Assembly: GCA_047495785.1 (NCBI GenBank)
Contig: JBLDXI010000009.1
Span: 1,364,001-1,428,000, forward strand
Source: Lepidodermella squamata
Taxonomy: Eukaryota; Gastrotricha
Length of the DNA stretch: 64,000 nt
Reading direction: 5' to 3'
The position numbers were made by a program, and so were the translations under genes. A model generated the notes under the pieces. It made no database searches and was not told the origin of the DNA. It saw only the letters and a list, made by a program, of their open reading frames with translations. This document shows positions 10,615 to 21,845 of this stretch, in pieces. How positions within the stretch are numbered: the stretch's first letter is position 1; each line of letters starts with the position of its first letter.

Positions 10615-12286
10615 ATGGAAACTATTATTGAGAACTTTCTGTCACTTTCCGGTGATTTGTTTAAATCGTGGTGGTACTTGTTAGTTCCGGGTGTGATCCT
10701 GTTCTACGGTTCGCATGTCTTCATTTTCGATTGGTTCCGACGTCTCCCACCTGGACCGCTGCCGCTTCCATTTATAGGTAAAAGAATGGGCCTTTTATTT
10801 ATCGTGATTTTTCCTTCTACTAAAATAACAGCTAAATTTGGAATAAATAATGTTTTCACAGGTACGGCGTACCTAATGGAAGACGATGTTCGTAAGAAGC
10901 CGTGGCAGATGTTCGATGAGCTCGGCAAGAAATATGGCCCAATCTACACCTTCTATTTCGGGCAATTGCGCCTTGTCAGCATAAATTCACCGGAGCTGAT
11001 TCGAAAGGCCTTGGTTACTCAAGCAAAACAATTCAACTATCGCCCGCATTCATTCATGCCAGGCTACGGCGATCTGCCACCCGCTGTCATTATCGGAGGA
11101 GGTGGCGAAGAATGGGTCCGAAATCGTCGTTTTGCGCACAAGGGTCTGAAGGAATTCGGACTAGGAACTAACGTCATGGTTAGGAAAGTTCAAGATGCTG
11201 CGCAGTCGTTGGTTCAAGAACTCGACCGCCGGGCCGGATCAGTGGAAAGAAAAACACGAGATCTATTTCAAATCGCCGTTTGTGACGTTATTTTTGCCGT
11301 ACTCTTCGGCGAGCGAGCAGATAACAAAGATTCGCGATTTGTTGAACTTATGGATTTACTTACAGTATTTTTCGAACGGCCTATGAAAGAGAACGCTATT
11401 TACTACGCCATTCCATTGCTCGCTACGCTGAAAGGAACGCCTCAAACAGATGATCTAAAGAATATCGATAACTGGATCATAAAATTGCTTGAACGATTAA
11501 TACGTGAGCGCCGCGAAGTGTTCAATCGGGATAATATTCACGACTTCGTCGACCTATACTTGGCTGACGAGGGTAAGCCGCATGGAATCGCCGTTGAAAC
11601 ATTTTTTTCTCTTACCCGCGACTTGCTCGGAGCTGGAACAGAGACTACGTCGACCACCCTCAACTGGGCGATTCTCTACCTGTGTGAATGGCCGGAAATT
11701 CAGAGAAAATGCCAGGAAGAGATTGATCAAGTCATAAAATCAGACGGTATGCCCTCGTTAGAGTACAGGAATAATTTGGTCTTTATTGATGCGGTGATGA
11801 ACGAGATTCACCGACATGTTACGCTAGTACCTGGCAGCGTTTATCATGCCGTCAAGTTCGAAACGGTCGAGTTCGAAGGTTTGCATGACATTTTGCGGTA
11901 GATATTGTTTTCCTATCTTATTAATTTGTACAACAGGATATTCGATTCCTCCCGATACAGCCATCCAGTATAACATTTGGTGAGTTCATCACGACAAAGA
12001 CTACTGGAAAGACCCGGAAGTTTTCCGGCCTGAACGCTGGATTGCTGATGATGGCTCTCTTCTTAGCCATTCGTCCCATTTCATGCCCTTTGGTGTTGGG
12101 CCAAGGATTTGTGTCGGTGAACAGCTTGCCCGCATGGAGTCATTCATATTCTTCGTCGCAATTCTGCAAAGGTTCAGCTTCTCTTTTCCAAGCCCTGATT
12201 ATAAGATCGATTTGAATTCCGGCAGATTCAACATTACTAACCTTCCGCCTACATACGATGTTCTTATAACGCGTCGTCAGATTTAG
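10615..12286 (+). pseudogene. P450-5, copy of P450-3 with premature stop
   Basis: Exons by comparison with P450-3 are 10615..10777, 10862..11878 and 11937..12286. The sequence is the same as P450-3 except for one base I can find in the coding part. TCA at 7193-7195 becomes TGA at 11981-11983, right after YNIW. Translation would end after 408 of 509 residues, before the PERW segment and the heme cysteine, so the product could not bind heme. The change also makes the sequence GGTGAGTT, a good match to a splice donor, so aberrant splicing is another possible outcome. No other lesion is visible, so the mutation is recent, polymorphic or an error. Confidence 0.85.
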
Positions 12287-13356
12287 ATGATGAATACGCA
12301 ATTTTATTATGCTAGACCAATTAGGCATTGGCTGGCATTCGTCGTAATTACGCTGCATCAGGCAAAATGAAATAGGTGCGCGCTATTTATTTATATTTAT
12401 TTTGATTATTACTATCATCATAAATAATCTATTATAATTGTTGCTTTTAATAAATTCGCTCGATTTTTTGTGTGGATGCGGGAAATTATTAGCTTGGCCT
12501 CATTCCTGGTGAGTATTGGCAGAGCCTTGAAATTTGAATTGGCGTTGACTCCTCATTCCTGTTGCCGCGACCATTTTTGCACATTTCTAATTTTACTTGC
12601 CCAGCTTATTATCTTTTAGTGGTGTTAAAAAACACATTTTGAGCTTCATTCAATTCGAGAGAACTAGTACACGCGGACCTATCGTTAGCGACGCGCCAAA
12701 ACAACCACTTTACTATTTTTAGATCACTATATGAAATTACGATCGGCCCCATCGGCGGCGGAACGTAAATGGCATATTACGATTTTTGGTGAACGTAATG
12801 GTTTTTAACGACGTAGCCGTGGTTCACTTGTACGATCTGAACGTATGCGTATGAGAACGCCAGGCTTGACATATTTTCACCGGTTGCCAGAAATCGCAAC
12901 GTTTATGTCATTTTTTCCTCGATCGGATGCCATGACGGCCCATATTAGCTTTGGTAACATCGGGCGAATAAACGCCAGCATTTTAACTGTCCAAAATGAA
13001 AGGAACACTCGAGGTCTACCTCAAGATCTTTCAAATCATGCTGATAACTTTTTTCTAAAAAAACTAATTAACACCGTTATAATAAAATGTGTTAGACGTC
13101 GTAGGTAAGGAACAAATTTTGACATGACTGAGTGCTAAGTACGAAATGTCTATTACAGGCCGACTGCGTTTTCAGTTTGAAACAAATGATTCTCCAGCAC
13201 CCCTTTTACACACTAAAGGTTATAAATATGACATGTCACGCGTATTTCTTTTTTCTAAGAACACTTTTTTTCATCACCCTCCAATATCAGCCTATATAAA
13301 CGAGCTGAACATCAAATTAAAAACTCATTATTTTGGACAATTCTTCGCAGCTGAAA
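12287..13356. other. Spacer, copy of 7499-8568
   Basis: It repeats the P450-3/P450-4 spacer, including the TATA box at 13293-13300. No gene is supported in it. Confidence 0.6.
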
Positions 13357-14985
13357 ATGTTTGAAGCATTTATGCAAGATGCAGCTTCCTCACTGAAATC
13401 ATGGTGGTATCTGATACCTCCCTGCGCGTTCTTCCTCTACGGAACTCAACTCTACATAATTGACTGGTTTCGGAGACTCCCGCCAGGGCCGCGTCCTCTT
13501 CCCTTCATCGGTTAGAAGCCCAGCTGAAGTTTATACGATTGATTTATACTGCTTATTGTTATCATAGGCACGGTTTATCTGCTTAGTGATGACATCAGAA
13601 AGAAACCTTGGCGGCTATTCAAAAAGTTAGGCGATGAATACGGTTCGATTTATACGCTCTACTTTGGCCAAATGCGTACGGTCATCCTGAAGTCCTCCGA
13701 TGTCATTCGGAAAGCTCTGATATTACAAGCAAAGCAATTTGGTTACCGTGCTGATTCATTTATGCCCGGTTACAGTGCTCTGACAGATGGAATAGTCGCC
13801 GCGGATGGCGAGCCTTGGATTAAAAATCGAAGATTCGGCCACAAAGGCTTGCGAGACTTGGGAATGGGGACTAATGTAATGGTGAGTAAGGTTCAGGACG
13901 AAGCTGCTGCCCTCTGCGCAGAAATTGATGGCCGCATTCTCGGCAAGGTCGAACATCATTTTGACAAAATTTTGCAATGCAGTGTTTCTGACGTAATCTA
14001 TGCAATTTGTCTGGGTCAGCGGTTAAACTACGACGACCCCAAGTTCACTGGGCTTCTACGATTGACTACTACTTTTTTCGAACGGCCGTTCAAGGAAAAC
14101 GCCATTTTCTTCGCAATGCCTCTAGCCGCGAGGTTCAAACTTCCACCGCAGGTCGTCGATATCAAGAATGTTGAAGATTACGTTCTTCAGCTTATTAAAG
14201 AAGCTGTCGAAGAACGCCGACCTGTTTTTCATCCTGATAACGTCAGTGATTTTGTCGATCTTTATTTAAGCATGGACGATAAGTCGGCGGTCTCTATGGA
14301 AACTTTCGCAGCAATCATGAGAGACATGCTACTCGCCGGCACGGAAACAACGGTTACAACCATGGTTTGGTCCATTCTCTACTTCTGCAAATGGCCGGAA
14401 CTCCAACGGAAATGCCAAGAGGCTATTGATCAAGTGATAACAACCGATAGCATGCCAACTTTGGACGATCGGAAAAAGTTGGTCTATATCGATGCCGTAA
14501 TGTGCGAAATTTTACGATATGTAACTATCGCGCCTAATGGAATATTCCACGCAACTAAGCATGCCACGGTCGAATTTGAAGGTATAAACTCAATGTCATC
14601 TTTTTTAAATGGGACTATTACGGTGTTCAAATAAGGTTACCGGATTCCTCCAAATACCTGCATTCAATATAACATCTGGGCGGTTCACCACGATGAGAAG
14701 TACTGGAAAGATCCTGAAGTTTTTCGGCCTGAACGTTGGATCGATGATAATGGATCTTTATTGAACCATACGACGCATTTCATGGCTTTTGGACTTGGAC
14801 CTAGAATATGCCTGGGTGAACAGCTTGCTCGACTGGAATATTTCATTTTTGTGGTTGCAATGCTTCAGCGGTACAATTTCGCCTTTCCGAAAGAGGATTA
14901 CGAGGTAGACGTTGACAGTGGCACTCATAGCATCACGAACATTCCGCCCAAGTTTGACGTAATAATCACTCGACGCAACAATTAA
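13357..14985 (+). CDS. P450-6, cytochrome P450, 505 aa
   Basis: Exons are 13357..13510, 13568..14581 and 14636..14985. All core motifs of P450-4 are present (AGTETT, EILR, FRPERW, FGLGPRICLG). Its 3' end after position 14957 differs from P450-4, and its downstream flank is unique, so this copy probably keeps the original 3' end of the lineage. The TATA box at 13293-13300 is conserved, so both copies are likely expressed from the same kind of promoter. Confidence 0.93.
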
Positions 14986-15848
14986 CATTCGCAACGCAGT
15001 GGTTTTGATGAGTTCAACTTTCACCTCTGAAAGGTGGTACAATATCAAGAAACCTTTCTCTCTGGATCATCCATCTTTGGGTGCATTTGTTCCGTCCTCC
15101 GAGGTAACCCTCTGCAAACTTATAATCAACTTGGCTGTTTTGACCGCTTATTTTTCGAGCGGCCCCTCGGTTTCAATCTGACATGAACCTTCACCGACTA
15201 GCCCCATATTCTGTAATAGCCCTAAATCACGGTAAATTCAATGGTACTAATTACGAATTCAGATTTTCTTAATAAATAAAAGAAATAAAAATATTGCCAC
15301 TTGGATTCTCAGTATAAGGAGAAGGTTATAGCACAAAAAAGCCGCATGGCTGTCGTAGCGGACGTTTCAGGTTGAAAAAAGGTGAATCCTCTATTCCTGT
15401 TATTGTCTCGGCGATCATTATTTTAGCATATTCCTTATTTAATTCTCGACCCGGCTTATTATCTTGGTAGCGTAGAACCACCATTTTTTAGCTTCATTCA
15501 ACTCAAAGTGGCACGAGAATTAAGCAAAAATTTCATGAATGGCAAAAACCACAATTTACATGCAGAAAGCTTTTCGCCTAAAAAAACCTCAAAAGAACCC
15601 TTGAACCCCATACAGTTTCACTCATGTCCCTTTATCCTGGTTCAAATTGCTTCAGCAAATTATGCTTGAAGATAAGGATAATATGGGGTTGTCCTAATTC
15701 CTAATGATCTCATTTATCGGGATTTTTCATTATCCTTTTTTATTTTTTCGTTCATTTACTTTTCTTATTTACTTTGAATTAAGCTTGAAGATAAGGGTGA
15801 TACGGGAACGTAGTTCTTATAATCATAATTTTTTCATTTCAGAAGAAA
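14986..15848. other. Spacer between P450-6 and P450-7
   Basis: Several AATAAA words near 15270-15290 probably end P450-6 transcripts. Two similar stretches, AAGCTTGAAGATAAGGGTGATA at about 15781 and a related GCTTGAAGATAAGGATAATA at about 15664, form a short direct repeat about 117 bp apart. I see no gene. Confidence 0.4.
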
Positions 15849-17368
15849 ATGTTAGTAATTATTGCCGGTGTTATTTTCACGATTGGTCTCTACGGATCAT
15901 GGCGTTTTATTCTGGACAAACGGTACCGTCTTCCTCCTGGCCCTATGCCCTTCCCCATCGTTGGCAATGCCGCAAATATGAAGAAAAATCCGAAGCAAAA
16001 ACTGTGGGAAGCACTGCTGGATTTATCGCATAAATACGGCCCAGTTATCACGGTCTATTTAGGCCGACTGCGGCTGATCAACATCAGCGACGCAAAAATT
16101 GCCCATGACGTGCTGGTCGGGCAAGGCAAATCGTTCAACGGCAAGTTGGAACGTCAATTCCCCGGCTTACAATCAATCACCGATGGCATTGTTTTCGCTA
16201 ATGATGAGCAGTGGGTCAGGAATCGAAGGTTCGCGCTTAGAGCCTTTCGAGAGTTCGGTAAATTATTGAGATTTATCTCAAATCCACCTTAATCTTTTGC
16301 TTTTAAGGTATGGGCAAAGAAGTGATGGTTACAAAGATTCACGAGGAAATTCCTTATCTAATTGATGAATTAGAAGCATGTGCCAAACGAGGCGAAAAAT
16401 TCGACCCAGCCACCGCGATAACAAATGCCATTTTCAACATGGTCTGTTCTTTGATGTTGGGGAAGAGATTCGATTCAGCCGATCCGATATTCAAAAAAGT
16501 CGTGTTTTACACTCACGTTTTCACGGCGCAGAGAACAGCTGAAAATTTCTTGTACTCACTGATTCCAGGGCTGCATCACGTGCGCTTGCCCACCGGAATG
16601 AGGTATTTACGCGATTTTCGATCAATGACCCGGGAATTATTGGAAAAAGCTGTCGAAGACCATCGTACTGATTTCAACGTAAATTCGATTCGAGATTTTG
16701 CTGATTTATTCATCAAATACGAGCAGCAAGACAATGCGATTGACATGGACTCACTCATTGACATCATGATTGACCTATTTATCGCTGGAACTGAAACAAC
16801 ATCGACCCTCCTAATTTGGACCTTGTTCTTCCTGACGAAGGACCTTGATATCCAAGCGAAATGCCACGCAGCGATTGATGCCGCTATTGATACTGATCGA
16901 TTGCCAACCATGGCTGACAGAGAACGACTCATCTATGTTGAATCAGTCATTCAAGAAACTTTGCGTCGAGTCACCATAGCTCCTTTGGGGGCTTTTCACT
17001 CAAATTTGGGCGAGAAAGCGGAGATATCAGGGTACGAAATTCCGCCGAATTCTCTGGTAACCGTCAACTACTGGGCTATCCACCACAACTCGGACTATTG
17101 GGACGAGCCGTACGTCTATAAGCCCGAGAGGTGGATTGATAATGACGGCAAAAGGATAGCTCATTCAAGTCATTTCATGGCTTTTGGCCTCGGTCCAAGA
17201 TTGTGCGTTGGCGAATCCCTGGCCAGGATGGAAGCCTTTTTATTTCTAGCAGCAATTCTCCATCGATTTTCGTTCAAATTAGCCACGCCTGAAGTGACTT
17301 ACGACGATGGAAACGATGGATTCTCGCATGGATTTCCTAATTTTTTGGTTGAAGCATCCTCGCGCTGA
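15849..17368 (+). CDS. P450-7, cytochrome P450, 489 aa, one intron
   Basis: Exons are 15849..16257 and 16308..17368, joined in phase 1 inside FG/MGKE. The intron after the PFPIVG segment used in P450-1 to -6 is absent. The short anchor (residues 3-20) is followed by LPPGPMPFPIVGN. The I-helix AGTETTSTLLIW, ETLR as ExxR, KPERW and the heme loop FGLGPRLCVG (Cys about 436) are intact. Its closest neighbours are P450-8 to -13. AATAAA lies at 17542-17547. Confidence 0.93.
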
Positions 17369-17971
17369 TGTCCAAATTGGTGTTATAAATGCCGTGTACT
17401 GATTTACGAGGTCATTTTTCTGTTGATATCCGTTTATTTCTCACTCCATAGTCCATAGTGGCTGCTTTGCTCTGTTATTGTTTGAATGACGTGAGGAATG
17501 CGCAGTTACCCATATAGAGCGCGGGTTATTTTCTAGGTCAAAATAAATATTTCCGGCTTTAATTATTCGGATTTTTACGTAATAATGAGCCGAAAACGCA
17601 AAAATAATTTGTAACCGCGAATATACACAAAGCGTAGCCTATATAGCGACATATTCACCCTGGACTGATATGTACTGGCGCATGTTGTAATATACGATAA
17701 GGAGAGTGCATGCAAAAAATTTCATTATTATTATTATTATTATTACGATGTTCATCGACCGCAATGAGCGTAATATATTACTGCTACTACTACTGCTATA
17801 ATATAGAGAAACAGCGTGAACGTCGCCTGTAGTATACTGCCATACAAATGACAGCCTGAAATATTAGAATTGACACACAAGTCGGAAACGCGATTCCATC
17901 AAATCACAGTGAAATCACACTGGGTTGTCAACAGTTTACCTCTTCTCATTTTCGAAATTTACACCTGAAAA
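17369..17971. other. Spacer with ATT microsatellite
   Basis: It holds the 3' flank of P450-7, a pure ATT trinucleotide run of about 22 bp at 17724-17745, and a CTACTACTACTGCTA tract near 17783. No TATA box is obvious before P450-8. Confidence 0.5.
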
Positions 17972-19450
17972 ATGTTGCTTGTCATCGGTGCGATTGCCGC
18001 GTCAGTCCTAGCCCTGAATTACATCAAGGTATACCTCAGCGATAAAAGATACCGCCTGCCTCCTGGCCCTACGCCAGTTCCTTTCTTCGGAAATCTCTTC
18101 CATCTATTCGCTGATGGGAAGAAGCCTGTGCTATGGAAAACCTTTGCGGACCTAGCTAAAAAGTACGGCGATGTTATAACGTTCTACATGGGCCCTATTC
18201 GAGTGATCGGCCTGAATGACGCCAAAATCATCCACCATACTTTGGTCGATCAAAGTAAGACATTCAGCTGGCGGCTCGATCGATTAATCCCAGGCTTCGA
18301 AACGGCTGGAAACGGAATAGTTCTCGCTAACCACGAAATATGGCGTAAACACCGTCGCTTCGGATTGAAAGCCATGCGAGATTTCGGAATGGGCAAGGAA
18401 GTCATGGTCGTTAAAATTCAGGAAGAAGTTCACCATCTGCTCACCGAGTTCGATAACGCTCTTCGATCGGGAAAGACATTCAACGCTCGGTCGATTATTG
18501 TTAATGCAGTTTCTAACGTGATTTGCTCACTGGTTTTCGGGGATCGCTTCGAGCTGAAAGATGAGAAGTTTTTGCGGTTAGTCACATACGTCGAGACCCT
18601 GGTCGGTAAATCCCACGCTGAGAGCACGTTATTCATCATATTTCCTTGGCTATCTAAAATCGCGAGACCAAGCCAGATGAAGATTTTCCATTTAATGAAG
18701 AAGGAGGTTCAAGAACTTCTATCCACTTCAATAGAAGAGCACAAGAAAGACCATGACCCGGAAAATATTCGAGATTTTCCCGATCTTTTCATCGAGCAGC
18801 AATTGACGAATGGCGACCCGCTTGATCTTGACGAATTCGTTGACATTATGATTGACATGTTTGCAGCTGGAACTGATACAACGACGAACTCAATTCTCTG
18901 GACGTTGCTGTATTTGACACTGTATCCTGACATTCAAAGGCGCTGCCAGGATGAGATAGACCGCGTTATTGATACAGATCGATTGCCAACCTCGAGTGAC
19001 CGGCTTCGGCTGGTCTATCTCGACGCAGTCATGCATGAGGTGCTGCGGCATGCCACGATTATTCCGACGAATTTGATGCATTCAAACGTGGGCGAGCACG
19101 GCCAAATCGCTGGCTACGACGTTCCGCCAAACTCCTTCGTGCTGTACAACACAACAGCGTTACACCACAACGCAGAGTATTGGAAAAACCCGGATGTATT
19201 CGACCCGGATCGATGGATTGATGAAAATGGGAAATTATTGCTCCATTCTTCGCATTACATGCCGTTCGGTATTGGCCCGCGTGTTTGCCTCGGTGAAGGC
19301 CTCGCTAAGGTTGAGTATTTCATCTTCGTAGTCGCAATATTGCATCGGTATAACATCCGATTGGCTACGCCAGGTGCTCGAGCTGAAGACGGCAGCCACG
19401 GTCTAGTGCACAAGCCGCCATATTTTGAAATCGCAATCGAAAGCAGATAA
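17972..19450 (+). CDS. P450-8, intronless cytochrome P450, 492 aa
   Basis: A single open frame covers the whole protein. The anchor is at residues 1-20, followed by LPPGPTPVPFFGN. The oxygen-binding I-helix motif is AGTDTT, with Asp in place of the Glu used by the neighbours, an allowed variant of the P450 motif. EVLR serves as ExxR, DPDRW replaces PERW, and the heme loop is FGIGPRVCLG with Cys about 439. All intron positions of the family are empty, yet there is no visible poly-A tail or target duplication to prove retroposition. AATAAA lies at 19588-19593. Confidence 0.95.
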   Translation: MLLVIGAIAASVLALNYIKVYLSDKRYRLPPGPTPVPFFGNLFHLFADGKKPVLWKTFADLAKKYGDVITFYMGPIRVIGLNDAKIIHHTLVDQSKTFSWRLDRLIPGFETAGNGIVLANHEIWRKHRRFGLKAMRDFGMGKEVMVVKIQEEVHHLLTEFDNALRSGKTFNARSIIVNAVSNVICSLVFGDRFELKDEKFLRLVTYVETLVGKSHAESTLFIIFPWLSKIARPSQMKIFHLMKKEVQELLSTSIEEHKKDHDPENIRDFPDLFIEQQLTNGDPLDLDEFVDIMIDMFAAGTDTTTNSILWTLLYLTLYPDIQRRCQDEIDRVIDTDRLPTSSDRLRLVYLDAVMHEVLRHATIIPTNLMHSNVGEHGQIAGYDVPPNSFVLYNTTALHHNAEYWKNPDVFDPDRWIDENGKLLLHSSHYMPFGIGPRVCLGEGLAKVEYFIFVVAILHRYNIRLATPGARAEDGSHGLVHKPPYFEIAIESR

Positions 19451-19946
19451 TTAGCTGATATTCATCAGTATTGTAATGCGGCAATGAAACTTATTTTTAG
19501 TAGTTTACCTGTGAAACACGTGTTGATAATCATTTTTAGCAGCACTCAACTATGACTGAGTATAATAACTTTCAGTGTTTTCAGGCAAATAAACTATTCG
19601 TATCAAACTGATAAAACTTCTTATGGTTTTTTACCACTTTTATCCAGGAGCTGTAGAATGAATATCAAAAAATAGCGTAATGTCCACAAGGTGTGATGGG
19701 CAAATCCTATTGCTCCTGTCCTTTTAGGACAGAACAGCATGCATTATTATACTGCGCCGTCGCGGCTTTAGCAAACAAGTACTTGTATAGTTTTTTTCTT
19801 GTAAAAGCGTGTTTCCATTGAGTTGTTCGAGTTTGTGCATGGCTTGAGGACTTTTTCTGTTATGATCCGGCGACATGTCCACATACAGAGCCTTTATAAA
19901 CGCTGACAGAAGATGGCTGTCACTTATTCGAAATTAATTTCCCTAC
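19451..19946. other. Spacer with promoter of P450-9
   Basis: Besides the P450-8 polyadenylation signal it holds a TATA box at 19895-19900 (TATAAA), 47 bp before the ATG of P450-9. Nothing else is recognised. Confidence 0.5.
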
Positions 19947-21627
19947 ATGATGGAGCTTCTTAACGGCGAGGTTTTCAAGCAGTTTGTCAAAAGCTACTGG
20001 CAATATATGGTGCCAAGTCTTGTTGTATTCTATGGCTCTTACAAATACATTCTCGACATTTTCTATCGCCTACCTCCAGGACCTTTCCCAGTGCCGTTCA
20101 TAGGTTGGCGAATTGCTTAGTAATTTTCATTTTAATTCATGCGATTTTTGCAATAGGCAGTGCTTGGGTCTTTGCATTTAAGAAAAAGACTCAAAAGGCA
20201 CCTGATATGATCATGGAACTGGCTGAAAAATACGGCCCTATCATGACTATGTACATGGGCCCAACTCGAGCTTTGTTTATCAACGACGCGAAATTGATTC
20301 ACCAAGTCCTAGCGGAGCAGGGCAAGAACTACAGCGGTCGACTTGAGCGGCGTCTACCCGGCCTTGAAACTTTGGGCGAGGGCATAGTCCTAGCCAATGA
20401 AGAGGCATGGCGGCGAAATCGGCGATTCGGTCTAAGGGCAATGCGTGATTTCGGCATGGGCAAAGAGGCCATGGTTCTTAAAATTCAAGAGGAAGCCATG
20501 CATCTTGTTGCCGATCTTGAAGAGATAGCAGCTAAAGGCGAAGCAATTTTTCCCCGTGAACGATTAATCGGGGCCATCTCCAATGTTATCTGCTCGCTGG
20601 TCTTCGGAAAACGGTAATTTCTTTCATATATCGCCGGAAATTTATCAAAAATTCCTATTATTCCTTAAAGGTACCAAGATCCGAAAGATCCTGAATTCTG
20701 GGATTTAATCCATCGACTTGACCGGCTTTCTAACACCCAAAGCGCTGATGCCATCATGATGTCCCTTATTCCAGCGCTGAAATATTTCCGAACTCCTAAA
20801 CCCGTAAGTAACGCCTTCAGAAATCGATAAATATTTTTATCTGATAACCCCATCAGATTCGGGAATTTAACGAATACGATAGCATAATTTCGAACATGGT
20901 CGCCAAAATTATTGAGGAACACCGCAAAGATTTCGACCCGGAGAACATTCGAGATTTTCCCGACTTGTTCATTCAAGCGGAACTTCAGGGCGATGCAATC
21001 AGCTTGAAACATTTCGGGCACATCATGACTGATATGTTCGGAGCCGGAACTGAGACGACTGCAACGTCTTTGACTTGGACTTTCCTAATTTTGACGAAAT
21101 ATCCGGAGATCCAGCGCAAGTGCCAAGAAGCAATTGATGCCGTAATCGATACTGATAGGATGCCGACAACGAAAGATCGGCCTAAGCTGGTTTACCTGGA
21201 TGCTGTTTTGAATGAAACGCTTAGATTTGTGAACGTCCTCCCTCTCGGGCTTGGCCATTCAAACCTGGACACAGCGTCTAAAATCGGCGACTACGACGTC
21301 CCACCAAATACGATGCTCATGTACAACGCCTACAAAGTTCACATGGATGCTGGTTATTGGAAGAACCCTCAAGTTTTCGACCCTGAACGCTGGATCGGCC
21401 CTGATGGCAATCTGCTGAATCACTCAATGCATTTTTTACCGTTCGGCGTTGGACCGCGAATTTGCATGGGCGAAACGCTAGCTAGGGCTGAATACTTCAT
21501 CTTCCTAACAGCAATTCTGCATCGCTTCACCTTCCAACTTGAGACGAAAGACGTGTCATTTTCCGACTGCAAAATGGGAATGGTCAACGCCAGCCCTGAG
21601 TACAAAGTTACTTTGAAACGCCGCTGA
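19947..21627 (+). CDS. P450-9, cytochrome P450, 505 aa, four exons
   Basis: Exons are 19947..20103, 20157..20613, 20671..20803 and 20857..21627. Joins are phase 1 at PFIG, phase 2 inside the Arg of FGKR, and phase 0 after FRTPKP. Two ATG codons stand in tandem at 19947 and 19950, either of which could start translation. The anchor around residues 18-38 precedes LPPGPFPVPFIG. AGTETTATSLTW, ETLR, DPERW and FGVGPRICMG (Cys about 452) are intact. A TATA box is at 19895-19900 and AATAAA at 21704-21709. The donor of intron 1 (GTTGGC) is a weak match to consensus. Confidence 0.9.
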
Positions 21628-21785
21628 TAGGAATTTTTTTTATAATTTTTCAAAATCTTATTTTCATGCGCATTTGCATTGATTTTTTTCTATAAGCGTG
21701 ATGAATAAAGGACGCATAAAAAAGCATGTTTTTTTGTCGGGCGCAGCCGGTTAAAAACTGTCCAGAACTGAATGTTATCTAGCTT

Positions 21786-21793
21786 TATAAATA
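21786..21793 (+). promoter_or_regulatory. TATA box of P450-10
   Basis: TATAAATA here would place the transcription start near 21812-21818. This excludes the upstream ATG at 21810 as the likely start and favours the ATG at 21846. Confidence 0.55.
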
Positions 21794-21845
21794 GCCCGCG
21801 CATTGGGCTATGAAACGCATTTCTGTATTTTTACTTCTGAAAATA

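Larger units (their letters stand above)
5357..14932. repeat. Tandem duplication, two units of 4,788 bp
   Basis: Unit A is 5357..10144 and unit B is 10145..14932. Each spans the 3' tail of a P450-2 type gene, one P450-3 type gene and most of a P450-4 type gene. By eye I find only two differences: 5423 C versus 10211 T, and 7193 C versus 11981 G. The 25 bp at each unit boundary (5357-5381, 10145-10169, 14933-14957) are identical, which marks the crossover zone. The duplication is very recent, or an assembly has kept two haplotypes in tandem. Confidence 0.9.

Noticed and set aside
21810-21845. Upstream ATG of P450-10
   Set aside because: It lies only 17 bp after the TATA box, at or before the expected transcription start.
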